Below are positions 1 to 8,917 of a stretch of 64,000 nt of DNA, piece after piece. The stretch is from Prevotella sp. (lineage in GTDB: Bacteria; Bacteroidota; Bacteroidia; Bacteroidales; Bacteroidaceae). Positions within the stretch are counted from its first letter, which is position 1. Every line of letters starts with the position of its first letter. The position numbers and the translations under genes are program-made. The stretch is from the NCBI GenBank assembly GCA_017554105.1, contig JAFZIY010000027.1, forward strand, positions 55,525-119,524, written 5' to 3'. The notes beneath the pieces were generated by a model. That model was not told the origin of the DNA and made no database searches. It saw only the letters and a list, made by a program, of their open reading frames with translations.

Positions 1-3000
1 TCCTCGGCTGCTCCGCCGGGGCGTGGGCAATAGAACAGGATTCCGAAGGGTATTATCTCATCGGGTCAGTACAGGACTGGGAAGACTTTTCCGCAATAGT
101 TAAAACCACCAACAATGCTAATGCCAAGATGATTGCTGACGTTGACCTCGGCGACTGTCAGGCAAAATTAGGTCATCCTAATGAGAATCGTCCTTCTTTT
201 TATTTCAAAGGTGAGTTTGATGGTCAAGGATATACATTGACGGTACATTATATTCAAGATCTAACGAACAGCAATGCAATATCTTCCCCATTCCCGAATA
301 TATCAGGAGCCACCATTAAGAATTTGCATATTGACGGCACATTGGAAAATAGCACAAGCAGTCAGCCTGCGCCAATTGGTATCTGCCGAAGCGGAACAAG
401 CACCGTTGAAAATGTGTGGAGTTCCCTTGTCACGACAGACACCAGAACAGGTTGGGACGAAGCCGCGGCTTTAGTGGGGTGCGTTGATGGTTATACGGGT
501 GGCAACCTCATCATGAAAAACTGCCTCTTCACGGGCACTGTCAATAGTAGCGGCAGTTATAATGGATGCTTTGTAGGATATATCAATAGTGGGGGTAGTG
601 CTACAATAACCAACTGTCTGTCATTAGGAACGTTTAACTATACGGGTGGCAGTTATGGTTTTAGAGGTACCCATACCAATTGCTATGTATCGTCATTCCC
701 TGCAACATTCCCGTCGGGCGTGACAGAGGCTACTGATGAAAGTCTCGCCGACGGCACCATCGCTACAGCCCTCGGTGATGCATGGGTGCAAGACCCGGGA
801 ACTGGCCTGCCGATGCTGAAGATTTTCACTACGATGAGACAAGACGAGGATGGATATTATCTTATCGGTTCTGTAACAGACTGGAGAAGATTTGCCGCTA
901 TCGTTGAAACTACACCGACAGCAAATGCAAAAATGATAAGAGATGTTGATTTGGGCGATGACCAGACGATGATTGGTACCTCTACTACGAAATATCAAGG
1001 TACATTCGATGGCCAAGCCTATACACTGACTGTTAATTATTCTGGTAGTTCCGAACAATTTATAGCACCATTCCATCATGTTGATGGGGGAACTATCATT
1101 AATTTACGGATTGATGGAATCGTTTCATCTTCAAGCGTACACCTCTCAGGACTCATTGGCAAGGCCTATAATGAAGTTACTATAGAGAACTGCCTGGTTG
1201 CTGCAGAAATAAAGATGTACAGTGATTACGCTGGTGGTTTCGTGGGCAACGGTGGTTCACAAAGGTTTGACGATTCGTCAAAAGTTGTATTTAAGAACTG
1301 TTTGTTTGCAGGAACTTTTACCGGTGTAGGAGGTTCTCGTAATAATGCTGCTGGATTCTATGGATGGGGTGCAAGTACTCCTGTGTTTATTAATTGCTTA
1401 GAGAACGGCACTTTTAATAATGTTTCAGATTATAATCCTTTCATGTATGAGGGTACAGATAGGGATAATACCGAAACAACCGCCAACTCTTATTATAAAC
1501 ATGGAAGCATTAATTTAGAAGGAATAAGCGATGCTTCTGCCATGACTGACGGAGAGATTGTGAGCAACCTTGGCGACGCTTGGGTGCAAGACGCAATATT
1601 GAACATGCCGATGCTGAAGATTTTCGCGAACCCTGCTATCGAATATTTCCTCATCGGTTCTTTACAAGACTGGAAGGACTTCGCCGAGTTAGTTGAAACC
1701 GTGCCAACGACTAACGGTAAGTTGATTGCTGATGTTGACTTGGGCGATGACCAGACAATGGTAGGAAGTATAGCATCCCCCTATCAAGGCCTATTTGACG
1801 GACAGGGATACACGCTGACGGTTAACTATGATATGAGTTTGACAACATCGGCAGTTGCCCCCTTTACTGTTGTAGGCAATGCAACGATTCAAAAACTTCA
1901 CGTGGATGGAAGCATAAAACAGCAATATTGTGCCGCCGGAGGTGTTGTTGGATCTATCATGGGCAACGTAACCATAAAAGAATGTTGGGTTTCCGCCTAT
2001 ATGTATGTACAGGGATCTGGGAATCTTCAAGGAACTATCGGCGGTATTGCGAGTTGCTGCGATAACTCAAATGCAAGGGATTGTAGCATTCTGATTGAAG
2101 ACTGTGTGTTCTCAGGAGAAATGGCTACCGGTTACCATTGCGGCAGTATTATGTCGCATGTGAACGGAGACTATGGAAATTCTGCAACCATTAAGAATTG
2201 CCTCTCCATAGGCACCTACGCTTCTGCCATTGGAAGCACAGGAACCTTTATTAGGACTGGAGTACAAGGAGATCCTTATACTATTGAAAATTGTTATTAT
2301 GAGACTCCATGGGGAGCCGTGCAAGGTACGCAAGCCACAGCAGAAGAACTCGCCGATGGCACTACCGCTGCCTCTCTTGGCAACGCCTGGATGCAAGACC
2401 CGAACAAAAACCTGCCTCTGCCGAAAATCTTCGTAAAACCAAATGCAGAAGCACTGGATGGACTTTTCACTATCAATGCTAGTGGAGAAGAAGTTGTATT
2501 CGCACAAGGAAATTTGCAGAAATTAGGTAACATGTACCAATTTGCAAAGAACCAATATGATTACTTCGGTACAGATCAGTCTGATACGCATCGTGATATG
2601 TTTGCATTCTTAGATTACAACAATCCCGCTGTTGATGAGCCTTGGTCCATGCTGTCCCATGATGAATGGAAATACCTGTTAATCACTCGCAGTGTCACAA
2701 ACACCCTTTCTGCTGATGCCAGATTCACCATGGCCACACTTGGTGACACATACAAAGGCTTGATTATCTTCCCTGATTACTATGAGCATCCCGAAGGAAC
2801 TGGATTCATAGCAGGTGTATTCAATAGCAATTCCAATTACACGGCCCAAGTCAGTCTTGAAGGCTGGGCATTGATGGAGGCTGCTGGTTGTGTGTTCCTG
2901 CCTGCCGCAGGTTATCGTTCTTATACGGGAACTTGGTATGGTGTAGGTGAAGAGATAGGCTATATGAGTTGCACTGAACATCCCAAATACATTTCCACCT

Positions 3001-3692
3001 ATTTTACTCCTTATATCACGCCAGATGGAGTTTATGTGGACGAGACAAGTAATAAACGAACATGGACTTCCATTCGTTTGGTATTGCGAAAGCAGCCGAT
3101 AACTTACACTGTACCCGCAAGCGGTGTAGGCACATTCAGTTCCACGGAGAATATCCTTTTGCCCGAAGGACTCAATGCTCACTACTGCAAGACCTATTAT
3201 GCAGAAAGAAGTGCCATAAGTGTGGTGAATATCAGCGGTAGCGTGGTGCCTGCCAATACTGGCGTTCTACTTTCGGGCACGCCGGGTGAGGCGTTCGTGC
3301 TGTATCCTACCAATGAACCAGCCGACGACTTGGAAGGAAATGCCTTGGTAGCCGTGACAGAGTCGAAGCATATTAATGCTGTGGATGGCGACTATACCAA
3401 CTTCATTATGAAGGGAGGTAAGTTCGAGAAGGTTCTTGATGAGGACGAGTCGGTTATGATGCCTGCTCATAGGGCTTATCTGCCGCTGCTCACTTCAGAG
3501 GTGGCTAATGCCAAGTTCGTGGGCATTATCTGGGACGACGACACCGTGACAGGACTTGACGGTGTTCCTACTGACGACAACCGTGAGAACCGCTATGGCG
3601 ACGGCACCATCTATAACCTGCAGGGACAGAAGGTGGATAACCCGACTCGCGGAATCTATATCATTAACGGAATGAAAGTTGTAATAAAATAA
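1..3692 (+). CDS. Large repeat-containing surface protein with T9SS-like C-terminus (5' partial)
   Basis: The reading frame is open from nucleotide 3, so the start lies before the window; about 1229 residues are visible. The first residues (LGCSAGAWA, then IEQDSEGYY) look like the end of a signal peptide. Three tandem modules of about 264 residues follow. Each opens with (Y)(F/Y)LIGSxxDWxxFA at about nt 49, 846 and 1638, continues with DVDLGDDQTM and YQGxFDGQxYTLTVNY, then GLUG-like repeats (NCLFxGT, GGxVG), and closes with LGxAWxQDPxxxLPMLKIF. From about nt 2460 a different domain begins (FAQGNLQ, FAKNQYDYFG) that resembles a domain common in Bacteroidales surface proteins. The last 30 residues (YNLQGQKV, RGIYIINGMKVVIK) resemble a T9SS sorting domain. 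The product is probably exported to the cell surface. The ligand is unknown, though adhesion or glycan contact is plausible. A small gene follows after 3 bp. Confidence 0.85.
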   Translation, partial: LGCSAGAWAIEQDSEGYYLIGSVQDWEDFSAIVKTTNNANAKMIADVDLGDCQAKLGHPNENRPSFYFKGEFDGQGYTLTVHYIQDLTNSNAISSPFPNISGATIKNLHIDGTLENSTSSQPAPIGICRSGTSTVENVWSSLVTTDTRTGWDEAAALVGCVDGYTGGNLIMKNCLFTGTVNSSGSYNGCFVGYINSGGSATITNCLSLGTFNYTGGSYGFRGTHTNCYVSSFPATFPSGVTEATDESLADGTIATALGDAWVQDPGTGLPMLKIFTTMRQDEDGYYLIGSVTDWRRFAAIVETTPTANAKMIRDVDLGDDQTMIGTSTTKYQGTFDGQAYTLTVNYSGSSEQFIAPFHHVDGGTIINLRIDGIVSSSSVHLSGLIGKAYNEVTIENCLVAAEIKMYSDYAGGFVGNGGSQRFDDSSKVVFKNCLFAGTFTGVGGSRNNAAGFYGWGASTPVFINCLENGTFNNVSDYNPFMYEGTDRDNTETTANSYYKHGSINLEGISDASAMTDGEIVSNLGDAWVQDAILNMPMLKIFANPAIEYFLIGSLQDWKDFAELVETVPTTNGKLIADVDLGDDQTMVGSIASPYQGLFDGQGYTLTVNYDMSLTTSAVAPFTVVGNATIQKLHVDGSIKQQYCAAGGVVGSIMGNVTIKECWVSAYMYVQGSGNLQGTIGGIASCCDNSNARDCSILIEDCVFSGEMATGYHCGSIMSHVNGDYGNSATIKNCLSIGTYASAIGSTGTFIRTGVQGDPYTIENCYYETPWGAVQGTQATAEELADGTTAASLGNAWMQDPNKNLPLPKIFVKPNAEALDGLFTINASGEEVVFAQGNLQKLGNMYQFAKNQYDYFGTDQSDTHRDMFAFLDYNNPAVDEPWSMLSHDEWKYLLITRSVTNTLSADARFTMATLGDTYKGLIIFPDYYEHPEGTGFIAGVFNSNSNYTAQVSLEGWALMEAAGCVFLPAAGYRSYTGTWYGVGEEIGYMSCTEHPKYISTYFTPYITPDGVYVDETSNKRTWTSIRLVLRKQPITYTVPASGVGTFSSTENILLPEGLNAHYCKTYYAERSAISVVNISGSVVPANTGVLLSGTPGEAFVLYPTNEPADDLEGNALVAVTESKHINAVDGDYTNFIMKGGKFEKVLDEDESVMMPAHRAYLPLLTSEVANAKFVGIIWDDDTVTGLDGVPTDDNRENRYGDGTIYNLQGQKVDNPTRGIYIINGMKVVIK

Positions 3693-3695
3693 GCA

Positions 3696-3944
3696 ATGAA
3701 AAAGAAATATATTTCACCGGAGATAATAGAGGTTGTCGACTTTGGCAATCCGCTACTCGACATCGGAACCACCATCCCAGTGGATACTGGCGGCAGCGGA
3801 GCAAGCCAATCGGGTGCCGAGGCCAAGAGACACGATATGGATGACGATGACGAACTCGGTGAGTTCAACGACAGTATCATCAAGTATCGTCGTGACCCAA
3901 TGGACTTCATCCCAAGGACGTTCACAAAAATGTGGGAAGACTGA
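3696..3944 (+). CDS. Small acidic MKKKYIxP protein, partner of upstream surface protein
   Basis: This 82-residue protein starts MKKKYISPEIIEVVDF, continues into GNPLLDIGTTIPV, then a Gly/Ser/Ala stretch, an acidic run (DMDDDDELGEF) and a final basic-aromatic segment. It has no signal peptide, lipobox or clear membrane helix. Its ATG lies 3 bp after the stop of the T9SS-type protein, so translation is probably coupled. Two more proteins in this window (at 42843 and 63885) share the MKK(K/E)YIxP start, a hydrophobic stretch around residues 11-22 and an acidic C-terminal half, and sit in the same position relative to a large protein of the same type. I recognise no characterised family. Function is unknown. 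Confidence 0.8.
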   Translation: MKKKYISPEIIEVVDFGNPLLDIGTTIPVDTGGSGASQSGAEAKRHDMDDDDELGEFNDSIIKYRRDPMDFIPRTFTKMWED

Positions 3945-4019
3945 CACAGTCTGAATTCTTAATAAGTGTAAACGCTGCTGCAATCTGATATTTGCAGGAC
4001 AGCCAAAAATATGCGTTGA

Positions 4020-4130
4020 TTATGCCATTTGTAACTTCTTGGTTTTCAAGGGGTAGCAAATGGCATAACAATGTTAATAACTTTGTTGAACAATCTTATT
4101 AACTTTGTTGAACAAAGTTATTAACATTGT
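4020..4130. repeat. Nested inverted-repeat block between convergent genes
   Basis: The 360-bp gap between the small protein and fumarase contains two adjoining perfect inverted repeats. The first pairs TTATGCCATTTG (4020-4031) with its complement at 4057-4068. The second pairs a 19-nt arm at 4069-4087 with 4111-4129. Inside it, AACTTTGTTGAACAA occurs twice in direct orientation (4079-4093 and 4101-4115), and 4101-4119 is itself a palindrome around a central G, so two alternative hairpins are possible. The first hairpin may terminate the plus-strand genes. The rest is unexplained. No gene is visible in this gap. Confidence 0.6.
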
Positions 4131-4243
4131 CTCGCGATTTGGCATCAATTGGAACCTCGTTTGATATCTCTTGCATTCTCACTAATATTTTGTGGTTTTT
4201 CTATTAACGTCTTTTTGCTATTCTTTTCGTGTTTTTATAAAAA

Positions 4244-4278
4244 TATTACGGGCGCACTTTGATGGTGCGCCCGTAATA
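4244..4278 (-). terminator. Intrinsic terminator of the fumarase operon
   Basis: A perfect 14-bp stem (4244-4257 with 4265-4278) has a GC-rich core, GGGCGCAC/GTGCGCCC, and a 7-nt loop. On the minus strand it is followed by a T-rich run, and it lies just after the fumarase stop. Confidence 0.85.
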
Positions 4279-4304
4279 TATAAAGTTGATGAGTAAGCAA
4301 GTAA

Positions 4305-5951
4305 TTAGCATTTACAAGGCCAGGGCTTCAGTTGTTTGAAGAAGTCGTTGCCCTTGTCATCTACAAGGATGAAAGCAGGGAAGTCCTCAACGGTAATCTT
4401 CCATATTGCTTCCATGCCGAGTTCAGGATATTCCACGCACTCGATAGACTTGATGCTCGACTGTGAGAGCACTGCTGCCACACCGCCGATAGTACCGAGA
4501 TAGAATCCGCCATGCTTCTTACATGCGTCGGTGACATCCTGTGTGCGGTTGCCCTTGGCAATCATCACGAGCGATGCTCCGTGATCTTGGAACTCGTCAA
4601 CGTATGGGTCCATACGGTTGGCAGTGGTTGGTCCCATCGAACCGCATGGATAACCCTCCGGAGTCTTTGCCGGTCCAGCATAGAGGATTGGGTGGTCCTT
4701 GAAGTATGCTGGCATTTCTTCGCCGGCGTCAAGACGTGCCTTGAGTTTTGCATGAGCGATGTCACGGGCCACGATGATGGTTCCCTTCAGGTTTACACGT
4801 GTGCTTACAGGATACTTCGTGAGTTCGGCACGTACCGCATCGATGCCCTTGTCGAGGTCAATCTCAATGCCCTTGCCGCCTTCTCCAGGATTGCGGAACT
4901 CCTCTGGGATAAGTTCTGTTGGGTTGTCGTCCATCTTCTCGAGCCAGATACCATCGGCATTGATCTTCGCCTTGATGTTACGGTCGGCAGAACAGCTGAC
5001 GCCCATTCCGATAGGACATGACGCACCGTGACGTGGCAGACGTACCACGCGGATGTCGTGGGCAAGAGCCTTACCGCCGAACTGTGCGCCGAGACCAATC
5101 TTGTGTGCCTCTGCGAGCAGTTTGTTCTCAAGGTCGATGTCGCGGAAAGCACGTCCTGTCTCGTCGCCTGTGGTAGGCAGTGAGTCGTAGTATTTGATGC
5201 TTGCGAGTTTCACTGTGAGCAGGTTCTTCTCTGCTGATGTGCCGCCGATGACGAAAGCGATGTGATATGGAGGACAAGCCGCTGTTCCGAGGCTCTTCAT
5301 CTTCTCCACGAGGAACGGCAGCAGTGTGCCTTCGTTCTGGATGGTAGCCTTTGTCATGGGATAGAAGTATGTCTTGTTGGCTGAGCCGCCGCCCTTGGCA
5401 ACCATCACGAAACGGTACTCGTCACCCTCAACAGCCTCGATGTCAATCTGTGCAGGGAGGTTACAGCGGGTGTTCACCTCGTCATACATGTTGAGCGGAG
5501 CGTTCTGCGAGTAGCGCAGGTTGTCCTCGGTGAAAGTGTTGTAAACGCCCAGTGACAGTGCTTCCTCATCCTCGAAGCCAGTCCACACCTGCTGTCCCTT
5601 CTCGCCGTGGATGATGGCTGTGCCGGTGTCCTGGCAGAAAGGCAGAATGCCCTTACATGCAGTCTCTGCGTTGCGGAGGAACTGCAGTGCCACATACTTG
5701 TCGTTCTCAGAAGCCTCAGGGTCGTTGAGTATTGCTGCCACCTGCAGGTTGTGTTCGCGGCGGAGCATGAACTCTACGTCGTGGAATGCCTGCTGTGCAA
5801 GCAGTGTCAGTGCTTCTTTGCTTACTTTCAGAATCTTGTGTCCTTCAAATTCGCCAACGCTGACTCCCTCTTTGGAGAGCAGGCGATACTCCGTTGTGTC
5901 CTTTCCGAGTTGGAACATTGGAGCGTACTTAAATTCAGGTTTATTTGCCAT
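4305..5951 (-). CDS. fumA: Fumarate hydratase, class I (iron-sulfur)
   Basis: This 548-residue protein is a class I fumarase, the oxygen-sensitive [4Fe-4S] enzyme that interconverts fumarate and malate. In this lineage it works mainly in the reductive branch that leads to succinate and propionate. The N-terminal catalytic domain carries the cluster-type cysteines in [12 protein letters not shown] and [10 protein letters not shown], and SCSADRN follows; the C-terminal swivelling domain begins near [11 protein letters not shown] and includes [20 protein letters not shown]. The length matches the single-chain bacterial form. It is the last gene of a minus-strand run, 25 bp behind the M16 protease, and has its own terminator. 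The start ATG is supported by alignment to the usual N-terminus ([19 protein letters not shown]). Confidence 0.95.
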   Translation of the reverse strand: MANKPEFKYAPMFQLGKDTTEYRLLSKEGVSVGEFEGHKILKVSKEALTLLAQQAFHDVEFMLRREHNLQVAAILNDPEASENDKYVALQFLRNAETACKGILPFCQDTGTAIIHGEKGQQVWTGFEDEEALSLGVYNTFTEDNLRYSQNAPLNMYDEVNTRCNLPAQIDIEAVEGDEYRFVMVAKGGGSANKTYFYPMTKATIQNEGTLLPFLVEKMKSLGTAACPPYHIAFVIGGTSAEKNLLTVKLASIKYYDSLPTTGDETGRAFRDIDLENKLLAEAHKIGLGAQFGGKALAHDIRVVRLPRHGASCPIGMGVSCSADRNIKAKINADGIWLEKMDDNPTELIPEEFRNPGEGGKGIEIDLDKGIDAVRAELTKYPVSTRVNLKGTIIVARDIAHAKLKARLDAGEEMPAYFKDHPILYAGPAKTPEGYPCGSMGPTTANRMDPYVDEFQDHGASLVMIAKGNRTQDVTDACKKHGGFYLGTIGGVAAVLSQSSIKSIECVEYPELGMEAIWKITVEDFPAFILVDDKGNDFFKQLKPWPCKC

Positions 5952-5976
5952 AATGTTTTTTATTTAGTGATTGTTT

Positions 5977-8883
5977 TTAATATCCGAAGATTTCCTCGAG
6001 CGTGAGGCGTTTCACTGGTGCTATCTTGCCGATGGCATCCATGTCAAGTTCCTTCTCGTCGCCGAGGATGATATAGCGGTATGGCTTGTGTCCCATGTTC
6101 TGCTGCTCAAAGTCGACGATATCCTGCAGACGGAGACTTGGCAAGAGGTCGTAAATCTTCTTGTAAATGTCATAGTCGAGTCCCAGACGCTGTGCATTGA
6201 TATATGCATTGAGGATGCTGAACTTGGTGGTTCGCTGGCTGGCAATCTGCTTTATTGCTGCATCCTTTGCTATCTGGAATGCTGCTTCACTCTGCGGCAT
6301 GTTGTTGAGAATCTCGTGGAACTGTCTTACACAGTCCATCATCTTGTCGTTCTGCGTGATGATATGGGTGAAGAAACTCTCTGTCTCGCCAGTCCTGCCG
6401 GGACGGCTGTATATCGCGTATGCGTTGTATGCCAGTCCTCGTGCTTCACGAAGTTCCTGGAATACGATGCCGTTCATGCCACCGCCATAGTATTCATTGA
6501 ATAGGGTAGTGATGCCTTGCTTCTCAGGATTCCATGCCCGTCCTTCGTTATGGAACATACGCATATAGATATTCTTTGCTTCGTATGGCGCAATCCATAT
6601 CTCGTTGCTGGGTGTCAACTGCATAGCGAAGGGTTGTCCCTGCGGTGTGGCAGCCAGTTTCTTTTCGGTCTTATGGTATTTCCCAATCACGTCGGACAGT
6701 TCTTTCTCGCTGAGTGGACCATAATATAATACGGTGTGTTCGTAACGCGAGATGTTCTTAAGCAGGTCGGTGAATACCTGTGGATTAGTCTGTCGCAGTT
6801 GCTCGGCAGTCATGTCGTCGCGGCGCATGTTGTGCGGACCATATACGGCATAGTAATAGAGGTAGTCGAAACAGGTGCGCTGGTCTTTCTTTGCATCTTC
6901 GCGGTCTTTCAGTATGAGGTCGACGTATTGGTCGTAAGCGTTCTGGTCAACCTTTGCATTGGCAAGCACATCCTCGAGAAGAGCCAAAGCCTCAGGCATG
7001 TTCTCGCTAAGTCCACTTAGCGAGATGTTTATTGCATCGCTACCCACGCCTACGTTCATATTGCATGCCAACTTATAGAACTGCTGTTTCACCTCAGCGG
7101 CAGTCAGTTTGTCGGTTCCCAGATAGTTGAGATAGCCCGATGCCACATCGTAGCGGTTGTCGTCTTCGTGGCCGAAGTCATAGCGGAATGCCAGGTTGAA
7201 CAACCCGTCAGTGGTGTTCTTCTTATAAAGCAGAGGCAGTCCGCGCTTGGTCTTGCTGACGGAAAGGTCTTTCTTGAAATCGAGGAATACCGGCTGAATA
7301 GGATCCACTTTGGTGTCCTGAATGTCTTTCACGAACTGACTTACCTGGTCACGGTTTGTGGGGATGGCGGTGATGGCAGGCTTGTCGATTTTCTTTTGCA
7401 ACGAGTCAACGCCCTGAAGTTTGAACACTGTCACATAACCATCGGTGAAGAAGCGGTTGGCAAAGGCAACCACCTGTTCCTTGGTGATACCACTCATGCG
7501 GTCGAGTTTCTTCACTTCCTGTTCCCATTCAATGCCGTTGATGAAGGCATCGAGGAAATGTGATACACGGCTGCGGTTATTGTCGAGTGAACGGAAATAG
7601 TTGAGTTTCTTGTTGTTCACTACCGAAGGCAGCAGGTCATCGGAGAAGTCGCCACGTTTTAGTCTGTCGATTTCGCCGAGCATCAGTTGTCGCACCTCCT
7701 TTAGGTCTTGTCCTTGCTTGGGAGTTCCCATAAGGAAGAATCCAGAATAGTCCTGTAGGGTTTCCAGTCCAGCGTTTGCACTCTGCACCTTCATGCTCTG
7801 GTTCAGGTTGAGGTCGAACAGTCCAGCCTTTCCATTGCTGAGGATATCACCGATAATGTCGAGAGTGTCGCACTGGAGCGAGGCACCTTTCTCGGCAACC
7901 CATGCCATCCATACTGTTTCTGCCTGCTGTCCGATAACTGTGGTGTCAACGGGAGCGGTGAGGGGCTGGAACTTTGAGAACACTGGCTGACGCACATCAT
8001 CACCTGGCTTCCACTGACCGAAATATTGGTCAATCAAGGCTATGGTTTTGTCTGGGTCGAAATCACCCGCCATACATATAGCCACATTGTTTGGAACGTA
8101 CCATTTCTTGAAATAGTTCTGAATGTTGACTATTGACGGGTTTTTCAGGTGGTCCTGTGTACCTATGACTGTCTGTGTGCCGTAGGGATGATTTGGAAAA
8201 GCCTTTGCCATGAGTGCTTCGAGACACTTGTTCATGTCGTTGGACAGTCCGATGTTATATTCCTCATAGACAGCCTCCAGTTCGGTATGGAAACCGCGTA
8301 TCACCATGTTCTGGAACCTGTCGCTCTGAATCTTAGCCCAGTTCTCTATTTCATTGCTGGGAATGTCTTCGGTGTAGCATGTCACGTCATAGCTGGTGAA
8401 CGCATTAGTACCCTCTGCTCCGATGGTAGCCATCAGTTTGTCATATTCGTTCGGAATGAAATACTGGGCTGCAACCTGTGACACAGAGTCGATTTCATGG
8501 TACTTCTGTTTCCTGAGGTCGGCGTCTTTTATCTGACGGTATTCCTCGTAGCGGTTGGTGATGTCGTCGAGCAGGACCTTCTCGGCTTCTGAGTTATTGG
8601 TGCCGAACTGCTTCGTGCCCTTGAACATAAGGTGCTCAAGATAGTGTGCCAGTCCCGTCGTTTCGGCAGGGTCATTCTTAGATCCCGTGCGCACTCCTAT
8701 GTAAGTCTGTATGCGCGGTTTCTCCTTGTTGACCGAGAGATATACTTTCAGTCCGTTATCGAGTGTGTATATGCGGGTCTGCATGGCATCGCCTGCTACC
8801 GTCTGATACTTATAGTCCTTTGCGGTTATAGGGAGAAAAGTAAAAAGGTAGAAAGGTAATACCAGTAAAAGATATTTCTTCAT
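5977..8883 (-). CDS. M16 family (insulinase-like) zinc metalloprotease
   Basis: This 968-residue exported peptidase begins with a signal peptide (MKKYLLLVLPFYLFTFLPITAK). The inverted zinc motif HxxEH is present as HYLEH at residues 80-84, and the distal zinc-ligand glutamate probably lies in the TELEAVYEEYN segment. A second M16-type half follows at about residues 540-960, with the YGGGMNGIVFQELREARGLAYNAYA segment and no HxxEH, as is normal for two-repeat members. It probably degrades peptides in the periplasm. The signal-peptide region is encoded by a short pyrimidine repeat (8836-8859) that resembles the intergenic spacer repeats of this genome. It lies between the DUF4954 gene (34 bp upstream) and fumarase (25 bp downstream), so co-transcription is likely. 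Confidence 0.93.
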   Translation of the reverse strand: MKKYLLLVLPFYLFTFLPITAKDYKYQTVAGDAMQTRIYTLDNGLKVYLSVNKEKPRIQTYIGVRTGSKNDPAETTGLAHYLEHLMFKGTKQFGTNNSEAEKVLLDDITNRYEEYRQIKDADLRKQKYHEIDSVSQVAAQYFIPNEYDKLMATIGAEGTNAFTSYDVTCYTEDIPSNEIENWAKIQSDRFQNMVIRGFHTELEAVYEEYNIGLSNDMNKCLEALMAKAFPNHPYGTQTVIGTQDHLKNPSIVNIQNYFKKWYVPNNVAICMAGDFDPDKTIALIDQYFGQWKPGDDVRQPVFSKFQPLTAPVDTTVIGQQAETVWMAWVAEKGASLQCDTLDIIGDILSNGKAGLFDLNLNQSMKVQSANAGLETLQDYSGFFLMGTPKQGQDLKEVRQLMLGEIDRLKRGDFSDDLLPSVVNNKKLNYFRSLDNNRSRVSHFLDAFINGIEWEQEVKKLDRMSGITKEQVVAFANRFFTDGYVTVFKLQGVDSLQKKIDKPAITAIPTNRDQVSQFVKDIQDTKVDPIQPVFLDFKKDLSVSKTKRGLPLLYKKNTTDGLFNLAFRYDFGHEDDNRYDVASGYLNYLGTDKLTAAEVKQQFYKLACNMNVGVGSDAINISLSGLSENMPEALALLEDVLANAKVDQNAYDQYVDLILKDREDAKKDQRTCFDYLYYYAVYGPHNMRRDDMTAEQLRQTNPQVFTDLLKNISRYEHTVLYYGPLSEKELSDVIGKYHKTEKKLAATPQGQPFAMQLTPSNEIWIAPYEAKNIYMRMFHNEGRAWNPEKQGITTLFNEYYGGGMNGIVFQELREARGLAYNAYAIYSRPGRTGETESFFTHIITQNDKMMDCVRQFHEILNNMPQSEAAFQIAKDAAIKQIASQRTTKFSILNAYINAQRLGLDYDIYKKIYDLLPSLRLQDIVDFEQQNMGHKPYRYIILGDEKELDMDAIGKIAPVKRLTLEEIFGY

Positions 8884-8917
8884 TGTTTATTTTAATTATT
8901 TGGTTGTTCTTTTTAAA

